64,000 bases of DNA from Okeania sp. SIO1I7 (GCA_010672585.1 JAAHGF010000002.1:363043-427042); one strand, 5' to 3'. Shown: positions 1-9,654, counted from the first letter of the stretch. The notes: generated from the sequence alone by a model not told the origin. A program made the numbers and translations.

Positions 1-2
1 AC

Positions 3-1475
3 ACCAAAGCATTAAACGCCAGCGAACGCAGTCGCGCCAGAAGTCTACTAGATATCCTAGCAGAATCAGGAGCTGACATCAAAACCGGAGTAGACCCCCA
101 ACTCCTCGCCCAAGAAAAAGAACTACAGCAAAAACTGAACACCTTAGACCAAGCACGAAAACGCAACAACCCGCCCCCAGGTTACAACTTCGACAAACTC
201 AAACAAGAAATTGAAACTCTACGCACCCAACTCCAACAACTAGAAGTAAAAATCAAACAAAACAGCCCTCGTTATGCTAACCTCAAATATCCAGACCCCC
301 TCACTGCCTCAGAAATTCAACAACAAGTCATGGACAAAGAAAGCATACTTTTACAATATTCTCTGGGAAAAGACCGTAGTTATTTATGGTTAGTAACTCC
401 CACAGAAATTAGCAGTTATGAACTACCTCCAAGAGCAGAAATAGAAGAATTAGCTAAACAATTTAGAGAAGAAATAACCTCTCTTTCCCCAGTACCAGAG
501 ACCGGAAATAAATTAAGTGAAATATTATTGTCGGCTGTAGCAAATAAATTAGAAAATAAACGACTATTAATAGTAGGAGATGGAATATTACAGACCATTC
601 CTTTTGCCGCTTTACCACTACCACAAAATCTAAATCAAACTAACTATCAACCCTTAATTGTGAACCATGAAATTGTCACCTTACCCTCAGCTTCAAGTAT
701 TGATATTCTCAGAGAACAAGTCAAAGGTCGCACCCCCGCTCCGAAAAAAGTAGCAGTATTTGCCGACCCAGTATTTGAAGATAACGACGAGCGATTTGAA
801 ACAGCTTCTCAGACAAAAAATGAAACAGAAACAGAAAATAATGATTCAACAAGAATGGCATTAAAACGTTCCATAGAAGATTTTCTCGGTTCATCATTCA
901 ATCGTCTAAAAGAAACTCGTCAAGAAGCAGAAGCAATATTAGCATTAGTTCCTGATAATTTAGAACAACTATCATTAGACTTCGATGCCAATCGACAAAC
1001 AGCCAAAAATCCCAATTTATCCCAATATCAAATAGTACATTTAGCCACCCACGGACTCTTAAATGAAAGCCAGCCAGAATTATCAGGATTAGTGCTTTCC
1101 TTGTATGACAAAGGCAGAAAATCTACACCAGGATTTTTACAACTAAACGATATATTTAACTTAGAAATGCCAGCAGAATTAGTAGTATTAAGTGCTTGTG
1201 AAACAGGAGTTGGAGAAGAAATAAGAGGAGAAGGATTAGTCAGTTTAACCAGAGGATTTATGTATGCGGGAGCCAAACGAGTAGTAGTAAGTTTATGGAG
1301 TGTGGCAGATAATTCGACTGCGGAATTAATGGAAAGTTATTATCAGAAAATGTTAGAAACAGATAAAAATCCTGTAGAAGCAATGAGAGAAACTCAGTTA
1401 GAAATGTTAAGTTCAGAAAATTGGAAAGCACCCTATTATTGGGCACCATTTGTTGTTCAGGGAGAGTGGAAATGA
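3..1475 (+). CDS. CHAT domain protein, N-terminus cut by window edge
   Basis: The reading frame is open from base 3 with no start codon in the window, so this is the C-terminal 490 residues of a longer protein. The first ATG at 330 is internal. The first part is helical and rich in Gln, Lys and Leu and contains a segment ASERSRARSLLDILAE typical of the linker between TPR repeats and CHAT domains in cyanobacteria. The CHAT (caspase HetF Associated with TPRs) fold follows. The expected catalytic His is in LATHGLLNE (codon near 1050) and the Cys in LSACETGVGE (codon near 1197), followed by GEGLVSLTRGF and VVVSLWSVAD. CHAT proteins are caspase-like cysteine proteases or their relatives, usually with N-terminal TPRs. 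The substrate is unknown. An orthocaspase lies 1.2 kb downstream. Confidence 0.9.
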   Translation, partial: TKALNASERSRARSLLDILAESGADIKTGVDPQLLAQEKELQQKLNTLDQARKRNNPPPGYNFDKLKQEIETLRTQLQQLEVKIKQNSPRYANLKYPDPLTASEIQQQVMDKESILLQYSLGKDRSYLWLVTPTEISSYELPPRAEIEELAKQFREEITSLSPVPETGNKLSEILLSAVANKLENKRLLIVGDGILQTIPFAALPLPQNLNQTNYQPLIVNHEIVTLPSASSIDILREQVKGRTPAPKKVAVFADPVFEDNDERFETASQTKNETETENNDSTRMALKRSIEDFLGSSFNRLKETRQEAEAILALVPDNLEQLSLDFDANRQTAKNPNLSQYQIVHLATHGLLNESQPELSGLVLSLYDKGRKSTPGFLQLNDIFNLEMPAELVVLSACETGVGEEIRGEGLVSLTRGFMYAGAKRVVVSLWSVADNSTAELMESYYQKMLETDKNPVEAMRETQLEMLSSENWKAPYYWAPFVVQGEWK

Positions 1476-1529
1476 AGTCAGAAGTTAGAAGTCAGAAGTC
1501 AAAAGTAAGAAAAAATAAAGTTAGAAGAT

Positions 1530-1634
1530 GTAGGTTGGGTTGACGGAGGAAACCCAACAAATTGCTTGAATCAACAACAAAACCTAACAAAAATAGGTAT
1601 CTGTTGGGTTGCGCTATTGCTTAACCCAACCTAC
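1530..1634. repeat. Inverted-repeat element ending in GTAGGTTGGGTT
   Basis: GTAGGTTGGGTT at 1530-1541 is matched by AACCCAACCTAC at 1623-1634. An inner copy of AACCCAACA and TGTTGGGTT lies between them, so the whole stretch can fold into a long stem. It is a typical dispersed cyanobacterial palindrome and fills the gap between the CHAT gene and the toxin-antitoxin pair. Its function is unknown. Confidence 0.6.
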
Positions 1635-1686
1635 TTTTAAATTTTGATGTTAGAATATTTATAATAATCACTAAATAATTTAGCTA

Positions 1687-1929
1687 ATGTTAATGAAAGC
1701 AATAGAAACTAACGGCAAAATTGATAAAAATGGCAATCTAATTTTAGAACATCCTCTAGAAATAGATACTCCTACAAATGTGCGAATTATTATTCTTGTA
1801 CCAGAAGATTCTGAAACTCAAGAAACACAAACTAATCAAACTAACGAAACTAATTTTGAAAAAGCTATGAATGCTTATCAAAAAATTAGTGAAAAATATA
1901 AAAATGCTTTGCGAGAATTGGCAAAGTGA
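1687..1929 (+). CDS. Antitoxin partner of Doc-family toxin
   Basis: An 80-residue protein whose frame overlaps the start of the following Doc-like gene by four bases (GTGA), the classical arrangement of a co-translated toxin-antitoxin pair. The N-terminal half (ETNGKIDKNGNLILEHPLEI...VRIIILVPED) looks like a small beta-rich DNA-binding domain seen in cyanobacterial antitoxins. The C-terminal half is a Thr/Asn/Glu-rich linker plus an amphipathic helix (FEKAMNAYQKISEKYKNALRE) that could block the toxin. The start could be ATG 1687 or ATG 1693. The role as antitoxin is inferred from position and architecture, not from a recognised DNA-binding motif. Confidence 0.75.
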   Translation: MLMKAIETNGKIDKNGNLILEHPLEIDTPTNVRIIILVPEDSETQETQTNQTNETNFEKAMNAYQKISEKYKNALRELAK

Positions 1930-2312
1930 AAGAACCTATTTGGATAGACGAAATTATTGCTAAAGCTATTCATGCAGACCAAATTATTCAACATGGAGGA
2001 AGTCCAGGAATTAGAGATGAAAATTTACTTTCTGCCAGTTTAGCTAGACCTCGACATTTATTCACTTATAGTCAGCCAAATTTATTTGAACTTGCAGCAG
2101 CTTATGGTTATAGTCTAGCGAAAAATCATCCGTTTATTGATGGAAATAAAAGAACAGCTTTTGCAATTATGGCAACTTTTTTATTGGTTAATAATTATTT
2201 GCTAGAAGTTCCCGAAGCAGAAGTTGTAACAATGATGGAACAGCTAGCAACTGGAGAAGAAAATCAAGAATCTTTAGGGAGGTGGTTAACAGAAAATTCT
2301 GTAGAAATTTAA
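1926..2312 (+). CDS. Doc-family (death-on-curing, Fic-fold) toxin
   Basis: A 128-residue protein starting at GTG 1926, inside the end of the antitoxin gene. The Fic/Doc signature HPFIDGNKR is at residues 68-76, with the catalytic-loop His first and the phosphate-binding Asn-Lys-Arg last. The N-terminus (IDEIIAKAIHADQIIQHGG...GIRDENLLSASLARP) matches the Doc family that works with a small antitoxin. Doc kinases phosphorylate EF-Tu and arrest translation, and other Fic proteins transfer AMP. The variant H-x-F-x-D-G-N-K-R is the Doc type. The gene looks intact and of normal length. Autoregulation by the pair is likely but no operator was identified. Confidence 0.92.
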   Translation: MKEPIWIDEIIAKAIHADQIIQHGGSPGIRDENLLSASLARPRHLFTYSQPNLFELAAAYGYSLAKNHPFIDGNKRTAFAIMATFLLVNNYLLEVPEAEVVTMMEQLATGEENQESLGRWLTENSVEI

Positions 2313-2330
2313 GCATTGAAATAATATTTA

Positions 2331-2686
2331 GCAGGACTTACGCAAATTAACCTTAAAAATGCGGCGTTCCTGATTCTGGGTATGATGCAAGCCCCCCTAA
2401 CCCCCCAATTTTGGGGGGAATAAAACTCTAAAAGTCCCCCTTTATAATCCCCCTCCCGTCCCCCTTTTTTATCCCCCTCCCGTCCCCCTTGGAAAGGGGG
2501 AAGCCAGAGGATGCTTCGCTTTTCAAGGATGGGAAGCCGGATGTTGCTGCGCTTTTTGTTGAATGGGGGATGCGCGGGGGCTTGAGCAGAACCAAACAAT
2601 AGCGCATTCATACTTCAATTCAGCAACGCCAAAAACGCCATATGTAGGGGCGAATGGCATTGGCCCTCGTCCGTGCGTAAGTCCTG
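2331..2686. mobile_element. MITE-like element bounded by GCAGGACTTACGCA
   Basis: The left end GCAGGACTTACGCA (2331-2344) is repeated in inverted orientation as TGCGTAAGTCCTG (2674-2686). The interior has no credible gene. It contains the C-rich dispersed repeat (runs of CCCCC and CCCTCC, 2391-2500) common in this window. It fills most of the gap between the Doc toxin and the orthocaspase. Related, more degenerate ends occur at 16557-16680. Confidence 0.6.
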
Positions 2687-2732
2687 TTAGTTGAAAATTT
2701 TAACAAAACCTAGAAATAAGGAATTATTCAAA

Positions 2733-3947
2733 ATGTCTCCTATCTCTCGCCGTCATTTTTCCCAATTTGCTAGTTCAATACTTGCCACCCTTGGCATAAG
2801 TCAATTAAAATTTCTCTCTCAAGCCGAAAATTATGGCAAAGTATTAGCTCAAAGTACCCCACGAAAACTTGCTCTATTAGTAGGAATTAATAAATATCAA
2901 AAAGCCCCATTAAGAGGTTGTGTTAATGATACAGAAATGCAACGTCATCTATTAATTCACCGCTTTGGTTTTAATCCAAAAGATATCTATATTGTTACTG
3001 ATGAGCAAGCAACTCGCCAAGGTATTTTAGAAGCATTTGAAGAACATTTAATTAAACAAGCAAAACCAGGAGATGTGGCAGTTTTTCATTACTCCGGACA
3101 TGGTTCTCGCGTCAAAGATCCTAATCCTATTGTCAAAACTTCTTTGATGGATGGTAGTGGTTTAAGTGGTACATTAGTTCCAGTAGATAGTTCTCTGCCT
3201 CAAGGATATCCTAATGTTGGTGGTACAGTTAATGATATTATGGGGCATACTTTATTTTTACTTACTTCAGCTTTAAAGACAGATAATTTTACCGGAATTC
3301 TTGATAGTTGTTTTTCCGGAATGACAACTAGAGATTTTACTGCTCGTTCTCGTGCAGGAGGAGAAAAAATAGAAATTGCTCCCCAAGAAAAGGCTTATCA
3401 AGAAAAATGGTTATCTCGCCTCAATATGTCTGAGGAAGAATTTGTCAAAGGTTATCAAAGTGGTGTAGCAAAAGGAATTATTTTTGCCTCTGCTAAACCA
3501 TTTCAAACTGCTAAAGATGTGAAAATTATCGATTTTCATGCTGGAATTTTTAGTTATTTATTCACACAATATTTATGGCAAGAAACAGCCACACCAAAAG
3601 AGGCGATCGCTTATGTTAATCGACAAATTCCTGCTAGGTTAAAACAGAATCCACTTTATGAAGTTAAGACAGGTACTAAATTAGATAGTCAAGCTATATA
3701 TTTGACTGAAAATTCCAGTCCTATTGCTAATGCAGTAGTTACAGAAATTAAGAGCGATAAAGCTCAAATTTGGTTAGGAGGATTAGATGTAAAAAAAATT
3801 GCTGAATTAACAACAGGTGCTGTATTTAATGTTGTAAATTCAAAAGAAAAATCCGCTGCTAAATTAATTTTTGAATCTCGTGATGGTTTATTGGGAACTG
3901 CAACAGTTAAAGGTATTGTTAAGCCTGGTTCTCTATTACAAATTTAA
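2733..3947 (+). CDS. Tat-exported orthocaspase (peptidase C14 family)
   Basis: A caspase-fold protease of 404 residues. The ATG at 2733 is preferred over the upstream in-frame TTG at 2691 because it has an AAGGA-type ribosome site about ten bases upstream and puts a twin-arginine motif (SRRHFSQF) at the N-terminus, followed by a hydrophobic stretch and a likely cleavage site near LAQS. The p20-like domain begins at KLALLVGINKYQ. The catalytic His is H123 in HYSGHGSR and the Cys is C193 in LDSCFSG. The C-terminal region from about residue 325 is a separate beta-rich domain of unknown role. Orthocaspases cleave after Arg or Lys in most studied cases. Export suggests a periplasmic or surface substrate. 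It lies close to a CHAT protein with the same fold. Confidence 0.92.
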   Translation: MSPISRRHFSQFASSILATLGISQLKFLSQAENYGKVLAQSTPRKLALLVGINKYQKAPLRGCVNDTEMQRHLLIHRFGFNPKDIYIVTDEQATRQGILEAFEEHLIKQAKPGDVAVFHYSGHGSRVKDPNPIVKTSLMDGSGLSGTLVPVDSSLPQGYPNVGGTVNDIMGHTLFLLTSALKTDNFTGILDSCFSGMTTRDFTARSRAGGEKIEIAPQEKAYQEKWLSRLNMSEEEFVKGYQSGVAKGIIFASAKPFQTAKDVKIIDFHAGIFSYLFTQYLWQETATPKEAIAYVNRQIPARLKQNPLYEVKTGTKLDSQAIYLTENSSPIANAVVTEIKSDKAQIWLGGLDVKKIAELTTGAVFNVVNSKEKSAAKLIFESRDGLLGTATVKGIVKPGSLLQI

Positions 3948-4384
3948 AAGGAGTCAGGAGTCAACCCACCCCTAACCCCTCCCAGGAGGGGAAGAAAGAA
4001 GAAGAAAGAGAAAGTTTTTTGGCGTTGGTTAAGAGCGTGTATGATATTAATTTTAATTACTTAGGAGTCAACCCACCCCTAACCCCTCCCAGGAGGGGAA
4101 TTTAGGAGGAGTTAGTCAGGAGGAAAGAAATAAGAAGAAACATGAGTAGAAGAAGAAAGTTTTTTGTTTGCTCGCGCAAAACTGCGTTAACGCGTAAAGG
4201 TCACGGAGTTCTATCGATCTCTTATCCGGACATGATATCATACCTTTTTTCACCAACGCCAGTTTTTTTGATCGCTAATTATCCGGACATGATATAACTT
4301 CTGACTTCAAAAGCGCCGTAGGAGACCTCAGAATTACACACTCACTTCTAACTTCTGACTTCTGACTTCTAACTTCTGACTTCC
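3948..4384. repeat. Gap of dispersed repeats (AGGAGTCA.., CCGGACATGATAT)
   Basis: No gene is visible. The block beginning AGGAGTCAACCCACCCC and running into CCCAGGAGGGGA occurs near 3950-3990 and again near 4065-4100. CCGGACATGATAT occurs at about 4227 and 4284. The end is a tandem of TTCTGACT/TCTAACT units (4340-4380) that runs up to the acs stop codon. It probably contains the convergent 3' ends of the orthocaspase and acs transcripts. Confidence 0.6.
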
Positions 4385-6352
4385 TTACGCTCCACCCCGT
4401 AACTTATCTAATACACTCCGGTCTTGTAACGTTGAAGTATCCCCAGCAATTTCCTGACCTGCCGCCAGAGAACGCAACAACCGTCGTATAATCTTACCAG
4501 AACGAGTCTTTGGTAAATCCTCAGTAAACCGAATCTCACCAGGACGAGCGATCGCTCCTATCTCCTGTACAACGTGCTGCTTCAACTCCTTCTCCAAAGC
4601 TTCATCAGGTTCCCGTTCGCCCTCTAAAGTCACAAAAGCCACAATCTCTTCACCCTTAACCTCATCAGGTTTACCAACAACTGCCGCCTCAGCAACAGCA
4701 GGGTGAGACACCAACGCCGACTCTACCTCCATAGTACCCAAACGATGACCAGCCACATTAATCACATCATCAACACGACCCATCACCCAAAAATAACCAT
4801 CCTCGTCTTTGCGGGCACCATCACCAGCAAAATAAAGATACTCACCATTCTTCGGACTCAGATACTCCCAATAAGTACGACGGAAGCGATCATTATCACC
4901 ATACACAGTCCGCATCATCGAAGGCCAAGGATGCTTAATCACCAAATAACCGCCACTGCTACCATCAACTGATTCACCTTCCTGGTTGACAATATCAGCA
5001 ATAATGCCAGGAAAAGGTAAAGTCGCCGAACCTGGTTTAGTCGGAGTTGCACCAGGTAGAGGAGTCAGCATAAATCCACCTGTTTCAGTTTGCCACCAAG
5101 TATCAACGATTGGACACTTACTGTCACCAATGACACGATGGTACCACATCCAAGCTTCTGGGTTAATCGGTTCTCCTACTGTTCCCAACAAACGTAGAGA
5201 AGTTAAATTTCTAGAATTAGGGTGTTGTTCCCCCATTTTCATTAATGCCCGGATAGCAGTAGGAGCAGTGTAGAAGATGGTAACACCATATTTTTCTACT
5301 ACATCCCAGAGACAACCAGGATTAGACGCTCTAGGTGCGCCTTCATACATGAGGCTAGTGGCACCGTTGGAAAGGGGGCCATAGACAATATAACTGTGAC
5401 CTGTAATCCAACCTACATCAGCAGTACACCAATATACATCCGTGTCTTGGAGGTCAAATGCCCATTTATTGGTAACGTGGGTGTAAAGATTATAACCGCC
5501 TGTAGTGTGTACGACTCCTTTGGGTTTACCTGTTGTGCCACTTGTGTAGAGGATAAATAGCATATCTTCACTATCCATCGGTTCCGCTGCACATTCGCCA
5601 GAAGCACCTTTTTGGAGTTCATGCCACCAATGGTCTCGCCCAGACTCCATGTGAATTTCTTGGCCAGTGCGTTTAACGACTAGAACGTTTTCAACGCTAG
5701 GAGCACCTGCTGCGAGGGCTTTATCTACTTGGTCTTTGAGGTGAACAATGGCATCTTTGCGCCAACCTCCATCAGCAGTGACGACTAATTTAGCCTCAGC
5801 ATCGACGAGGCGGTTTTTTAGGGCATCAGCACTGAATCCACCAAAGACAACTGTGTGGGGTGCCCCTATTCTTGCACAGGCCAACATGGCGACCGCTGCT
5901 TCGGGAATCATGGGCATATAAATACCTACGCGATCGCCTTTTTTAACTCCCAATTGTTTAAATACATTTGCCATCTGGCAAACTTCCCGATGCAGTTGGG
6001 CATAGGTAAGGGTGCGAGAGTCTCCGGGTTCTCCTTCCCATATTAGGGCTGCTTTGTTTCGTCGCCAGGTGTTAAGATGACGGTCAAGGCAGTTATAGGA
6101 AATGTTAATTTTGCCATTAACAAACCATTTAGCAAAAGGTGGTTGCCAGTCGAGAACTTTGTCCCATTTTTGGAACCAGTCTAATTCTGTTTCGGCTAGT
6201 TCTGCCCAAAATCCTTCTGGGTCATTTCTAGCTTTTTCGTAGAGTTGTTTGTATTCCTCTATGCTTTTAATATGGGCTGCTTGGGCAAATTTTTCCGGTG
6301 GTTGGAAAAGACGTTTTTCTTCTAGGATTGATTCAATAGTTGATTCTGACAT
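4385..6352 (-). CDS. acs: Acetyl-CoA synthetase (AMP-forming)
   Basis: A 655-residue member of the ANL (acyl-CoA synthetase, NRPS adenylation, luciferase) superfamily. Its full length equals the usual acetate-CoA ligase. It activates acetate to acetyl-AMP and then acetyl-CoA in the cytosol. The N-terminal ACS domain contains [20 protein letters not shown]. The P-loop is [19 protein letters not shown]. The substrate-pocket signature is [11 protein letters not shown], with the Trp that restricts the substrate to acetate or propionate. The hinge and C-terminal lid contain [15 protein letters not shown]. The acetylation-regulated lysine motif is [12 protein letters not shown]. It stands alone, with repeat-rich gaps on both sides. 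ATG 6352 gives a normal N-terminus. Confidence 0.97.
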   Translation of the reverse strand: MSESTIESILEEKRLFQPPEKFAQAAHIKSIEEYKQLYEKARNDPEGFWAELAETELDWFQKWDKVLDWQPPFAKWFVNGKINISYNCLDRHLNTWRRNKAALIWEGEPGDSRTLTYAQLHREVCQMANVFKQLGVKKGDRVGIYMPMIPEAAVAMLACARIGAPHTVVFGGFSADALKNRLVDAEAKLVVTADGGWRKDAIVHLKDQVDKALAAGAPSVENVLVVKRTGQEIHMESGRDHWWHELQKGASGECAAEPMDSEDMLFILYTSGTTGKPKGVVHTTGGYNLYTHVTNKWAFDLQDTDVYWCTADVGWITGHSYIVYGPLSNGATSLMYEGAPRASNPGCLWDVVEKYGVTIFYTAPTAIRALMKMGEQHPNSRNLTSLRLLGTVGEPINPEAWMWYHRVIGDSKCPIVDTWWQTETGGFMLTPLPGATPTKPGSATLPFPGIIADIVNQEGESVDGSSGGYLVIKHPWPSMMRTVYGDNDRFRRTYWEYLSPKNGEYLYFAGDGARKDEDGYFWVMGRVDDVINVAGHRLGTMEVESALVSHPAVAEAAVVGKPDEVKGEEIVAFVTLEGEREPDEALEKELKQHVVQEIGAIARPGEIRFTEDLPKTRSGKIIRRLLRSLAAGQEIAGDTSTLQDRSVLDKLRGGA

Positions 6353-7275
6353 TTGTTTTTTGTATTTATAGTTACTGCTAATAATTATTGTGAACCTAGA
6401 ATGAACATCAGAATCTTTATTTTTTTTAAGCTCAGTTTTAAGATTTGTAGGGGTTCAAGAATTTAGAATTTAGAATTTAGAATTTAGAATTACCTCTTGT
6501 TATAAATTCAAATAACAGTCAGCACCTCAGCGGTCAGCCTATTGCTATCGCAAGGCTATGGAGAGGCTTTATACCTGAATTTTTTGGTAATACCCTTATG
6601 CATTGTATCCAATAATCCTTACCATTTAGAAGGAAATTAGTCAATAGATAACAGTATTTTAATCTCGATATTTGTAGAAATATTTTGAGTAGTTTTGAAG
6701 AAGAAGTCATAATACAGGAGCCTTAACGAAGTCAGAAGTCAGAAGTCTACCCACCCCTCGCCCCTCCCCCTCCCAGGAGGGGAAGTCAGAAGTTATTTTT
6801 GTAACGGGGATTTGAGCAACTCTCCAAAAATATTGCGCCTTAAAAGGCGGGGTTACGCGACCCATATTATTTTGATAAGTCAGGAGAGAAATTAAGATGG
6901 GAGTTAGAATCTCAACCTATTTCTGTCAAATGGTAGAAGATGGGGTATTTAACTCAACATCGGCAAAGACTTCATCAAGAAAATTCAAAAAACATTCTGA
7001 TTAATTCTGACTCCTGACTCCTGAGGACTGACTCCTGACCCCTTAGCCCGAAGGGGCGATAATTTCCTAATGCTTAACCATTCATGCTGTTCAACAAGCG
7101 CTACAATATTTATTGTGATATGGCAAGGAATCAGTTGGTTAGGACATAGATTGATAATGAACCTGAGACAGAGAAAAGCTTTTGTCTCTGTTCCCTGTTC
7201 CCTATTCCCTGTTCCCTGCTATATAAAAAAACTTTTTTTACAGATTCTAAGACGGGTCTTAATGTAGGAGGATGA
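6353..7275. other. Repeat-rich gap of about 900 bp, no gene
   Basis: GAATTTA heptamers are tandem at about 6459-6491. A run of GAAGTCAGAAGTC units with the CCCCTCCC...GGAGGGG hairpin lies at about 6727-6790. CTGACTCCTGACTCC units lie at about 7005-7040. The stretch 7115-7225 (from TATGGCAAGG to TGTTCCCTGTTCCCT) recurs in related form at 21415-21520. A small open frame at 7070-7267 runs through these repeats and I do not accept it. The promoter of acs should be in the first 150 bases, but I could not assign boxes with confidence. Confidence 0.55.
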
Positions 7276-7971
7276 TTGCAAGCAAGAGAAATCGAGCCTA
7301 AGCTAAAACAACTTAGCCGTCTTGCCTGGTCAACTGAACCTGCGTTAGCCCAGAGGTTAGATGAAGTAACACGCTGGATTAAGGATATTAGGCCAGGCTT
7401 GCTAATGCAGAAAGGAGTCTTAGTAGGATTTTTGTTAGAATTAATTAAGGATGGAGAATTTTGGTTGAAATTACAATCCTTAACAAATGAAGAAAGGCAA
7501 CTATTTTTAAGTCATCTTCCATCACCAGTAAGGTACTGGTATGAAAATCTTTTTCCAAAATGGTTTAATGAAAATGATCGTAAATTTTATATATGGAAAC
7601 AAAAGTTAAGATCCGGGGAATTTAATCAAGAAGATGCCGATATACTAAAATCTGTTGCTCGTCAGATAAAAAGTCGTGACGGGTGTGTTGTTCATCGTTA
7701 TATCGCAGATTTGTCTATGGCAACAGATGTAATTGTCAGTAGTAGCACAGGTAAGCCTCTGTGTGTTCAAATTACTACTATGTCCGGAGAATTATGTAAT
7801 CATAAGTATAAGGAATGGAAAGATACACTACAGCAATGGAAAATTAGAAGGGGTATTTTTGTTAGTTATAATCCCGGACAGGACCGCTCAGTTATTCAAT
7901 TAGTAAATCTTGTTCTGCATAACAGCAGACATTTAACTGAGGCTAAATATATTAAATTTTGTTTTAGATAG
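7276..7971 (+). CDS. Unknown protein, possible nuclease-like C-terminal domain
   Basis: 231 residues with a TTG start. AGGAGG at 7266-7271 lies four bases before the TTG, while the nearby ATG (7272) opens only a short frame, so TTG 7276 is the likely start. The N-terminal half is helical (IEPKLKQLSRLAWSTEPALA) with Trp-rich segments. The C-terminal half has an alternating beta/alpha look (RYIADLSMATDVIVSSS..PLCVQITTMSG...WKIRRGIFVSYNPG) that loosely resembles a PD-(D/E)XK core, but the usual Glu-x-Lys is not present (VQIT instead), so enzymatic activity is doubtful. I do not recognise the family. A 69-residue gene follows 70 bp downstream on the same strand and may be co-transcribed. Confidence 0.7.
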   Translation: MQAREIEPKLKQLSRLAWSTEPALAQRLDEVTRWIKDIRPGLLMQKGVLVGFLLELIKDGEFWLKLQSLTNEERQLFLSHLPSPVRYWYENLFPKWFNENDRKFYIWKQKLRSGEFNQEDADILKSVARQIKSRDGCVVHRYIADLSMATDVIVSSSTGKPLCVQITTMSGELCNHKYKEWKDTLQQWKIRRGIFVSYNPGQDRSVIQLVNLVLHNSRHLTEAKYIKFCFR

Positions 7972-8041
7972 GAATTTGCTCAATTCCTATTACATTTCAA
8001 CTTGCACATCAAACTACGCATTTTAATACTAGGCAGGATAC

Positions 8042-8251
8042 ATGGTAACAATTAGCAAAACTCTGTCAAATAAAGAACGTTTAGAAAAAGTTTGGCAAGC
8101 TCTCCAAGAGGCTCAAAAATTACAAGAAGACCGACTAACTTGGGGAATAAATCATGTCAATTTATACGTGGAAAATATTGATGGAGATTGGCTGGAAAAA
8201 TGGGGTGAAAATGAAGAGGAATTAAGTGAAAAGTTACCAATCAATTCATAA
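8042..8251 (+). CDS. Small unknown protein (69 aa)
   Basis: ATG 8042 is preceded by AGGAT at a suitable spacing (GGCAGGATACATG). The sequence is a charged helix (NKERLEKVWQALQEAQKLQEDRLTWGINHVNLYV) followed by an acidic tail with two Trp residues (GDWLEKWGENEEELSEKL). It follows the unknown gene at 7276-7971 on the same strand with a 70-bp gap, so the two may form a unit. I do not recognise the family. The acidic helical character would suit an adaptor or inhibitor, but that is only a guess. Confidence 0.6.
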   Translation: MVTISKTLSNKERLEKVWQALQEAQKLQEDRLTWGINHVNLYVENIDGDWLEKWGENEEELSEKLPINS

Positions 8252-8400
8252 GTTTCTAACAAGTCAAAAGACCAAAGTAAAAAGTCAAAAATACAGCAGA
8301 TTCCTCCCATAAGAGGTGCAAGTATTAACGTTTAAATCTTTGTAGTGCGGGCATCTTGCCCGCTAGTACTGTACCTGAGTGAGATGAAATTCGCTATAAA

Positions 8401-8674
8401 TAGGGTTTGCCCTCAAAAGTCTTTTAGTAGGGGGAGGAGACAACCCACCCCTCGCCCCTCCCCCTCCCCTCCTGGGAGGGGGAGACAGGAGAAATGGGAA
8501 AGAGCGAGGAAGTAGGAGCGGGCGTTTTGTAAGAATGATTTTTATGCCCAAATCTTGAGCAAAATCCGCTCCTAAATTGAACCATTACCACTTAAAATCT
8601 CGCACTTTTTGATACTTAAAAAAAGGCACTTACCTTTATCTATAAAGACTTTTAGATTTAATCAGCAAGTCCTA
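8401..8674. mobile_element. MITE-like element, TAGGGTTTGC family, copy 1
   Basis: It begins TAGGGTTTGC..AAAAGTCTTTT and ends TTTAGATTTAATCAGCAAGTCCTA, so the two ends form imperfect inverted repeats. The interior carries the dispersed C-rich hairpin block and no gene. Related copies are at 11168-11416, 16158-16464 and 25395-25651 (opposite orientation), with a solo end at 45162. Confidence 0.6.
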
Positions 8675-9093
8675 AATAACTGGAGAAACAGCAACAATGA
8701 CTGAATTATCAATTTAAGGTATCATAGCACAAGTAAAGAAGAGGAAAATACTGGCGTTGTCTGAGTTTTAAGCTTTTGATATGTCCGCGCTCTTTCCTTC
8801 AACTGCTATATGAGCGATCGCCTTTATATTTTGTGATGGAAATGAAGAGCGATCGTTCAGAAAAATGAAGATACTATCCCTCAAACGTAGAAGGAAAAAT
8901 CATCCAACACTCTAGGTTTTAGGCTTTTGATATGTTCTATAGCAGAAGGAAGAAGGTTTTAGTTATCTAGGCGATTCCTTGAAAAGAAGAGGATTGATTC
9001 AAAGGAAAATTTTTCTTTATTATCCCCTTAAAAGGGGAGGCTTTAAACCAAAATTTTTCGGTAAAAAATGTCACACCTAAAATGGAGATTTTT
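8675..9093. other. Gap with short dispersed repeats, no gene
   Basis: 8754-8812 (GCGTTGTCTGAGTTTTAAGC to ACTGCTATAT) is present in inverted, slightly diverged form at about 46410-46472. A shorter relative (GTTTTAGGCTTTTGATATG) is at about 8915. Two GCGATCG-type sites occur at 8813-8855. The right end should carry the promoter of the peroxiredoxin gene; no boxes were assigned. Confidence 0.5.
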
Positions 9094-9654
9094 ATGAGCA
9101 ATTTTACAGAATTACCTGCAAATCTTCCTATCCCAGTAGATGATGGAACTTGTAATCACCTACAAGGTTTGTTTTTGCCATCGCTTACTTTACCTTCAAC
9201 CCATAATAGATATGTAGATTTATCTGAAATTTCAGGTTACGTCGTTATTTACTGTTATCCCATGACTGGTCAACCAGGTATTCTACTACCCGAACAATGG
9301 GACAAAATTCCTGGAGCAAGAGGATGTACCCCTCAATCATGTGCTTTTCGAGACCATCACCAAGAAATAACAGAATTAAAAGTACAAGTATTTGGCCTCA
9401 GCACACAAAAAACTGAATATCAGATAGAAGCAGCAAAGCGACTTCATTTACCTTTTGAACTTCTGAGCGATAGTGATTTAAACTTTTCCCAAGCGTTAAA
9501 ATTGCCAATATTTGAAATAGAAGGAAAGCAACTACTCAAAAGAGTTACATTAATTGCACAAGCAGGAAAAATTCTCAAAGTTTTCTATCCAGTATTCCCA
9601 CCTGATAGAAACCCTAATGATGTAATTGATTGGTTGCAAAATAATCTTGTGTAA
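9094..9654 (+). CDS. Peroxiredoxin / redoxin-family protein
   Basis: 186 residues from ATG 9094. The in-frame ATG at 9082 is less likely because its own GGAG (9085-9088) is correctly placed as a ribosome site for the second ATG. The thioredoxin-like fold is recognisable: LSEISGYVVIYCYPMTGQPG, then GARGCTPQSCAFRDHHQEI, then VQVFGLSTQKTEYQIEAAKRLHL and FELLSDSDLNFSQAL. The Cys in GCTPQSCAF corresponds to the peroxidatic region of AhpC/TSA proteins of the PrxQ or redoxin type, with C-x4-C spacing that suggests an intramolecular disulfide. Expected role: thiol-dependent reduction of peroxides in the cytosol. It is monocistronic by position. Confidence 0.85.
   Translation: MSNFTELPANLPIPVDDGTCNHLQGLFLPSLTLPSTHNRYVDLSEISGYVVIYCYPMTGQPGILLPEQWDKIPGARGCTPQSCAFRDHHQEITELKVQVFGLSTQKTEYQIEAAKRLHLPFELLSDSDLNFSQALKLPIFEIEGKQLLKRVTLIAQAGKILKVFYPVFPPDRNPNDVIDWLQNNLV

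Noticed and set aside
2309..2611. Minus-strand open frame of 100 codons between Doc and orthocaspase
   Set aside because: It is inside the MITE-like element and translates the G/C-rich repeat.
4703..6046. Plus-strand open frames within acs
   Set aside because: Antisense shadows of a highly conserved gene, with low-complexity translations.
7070..7267. 65-codon open frame before the unknown gene
   Set aside because: It lies mostly in a dispersed repeat (TGTTCCCTGTTCCCT) that also occurs at 21415-21520, and shows no protein features.
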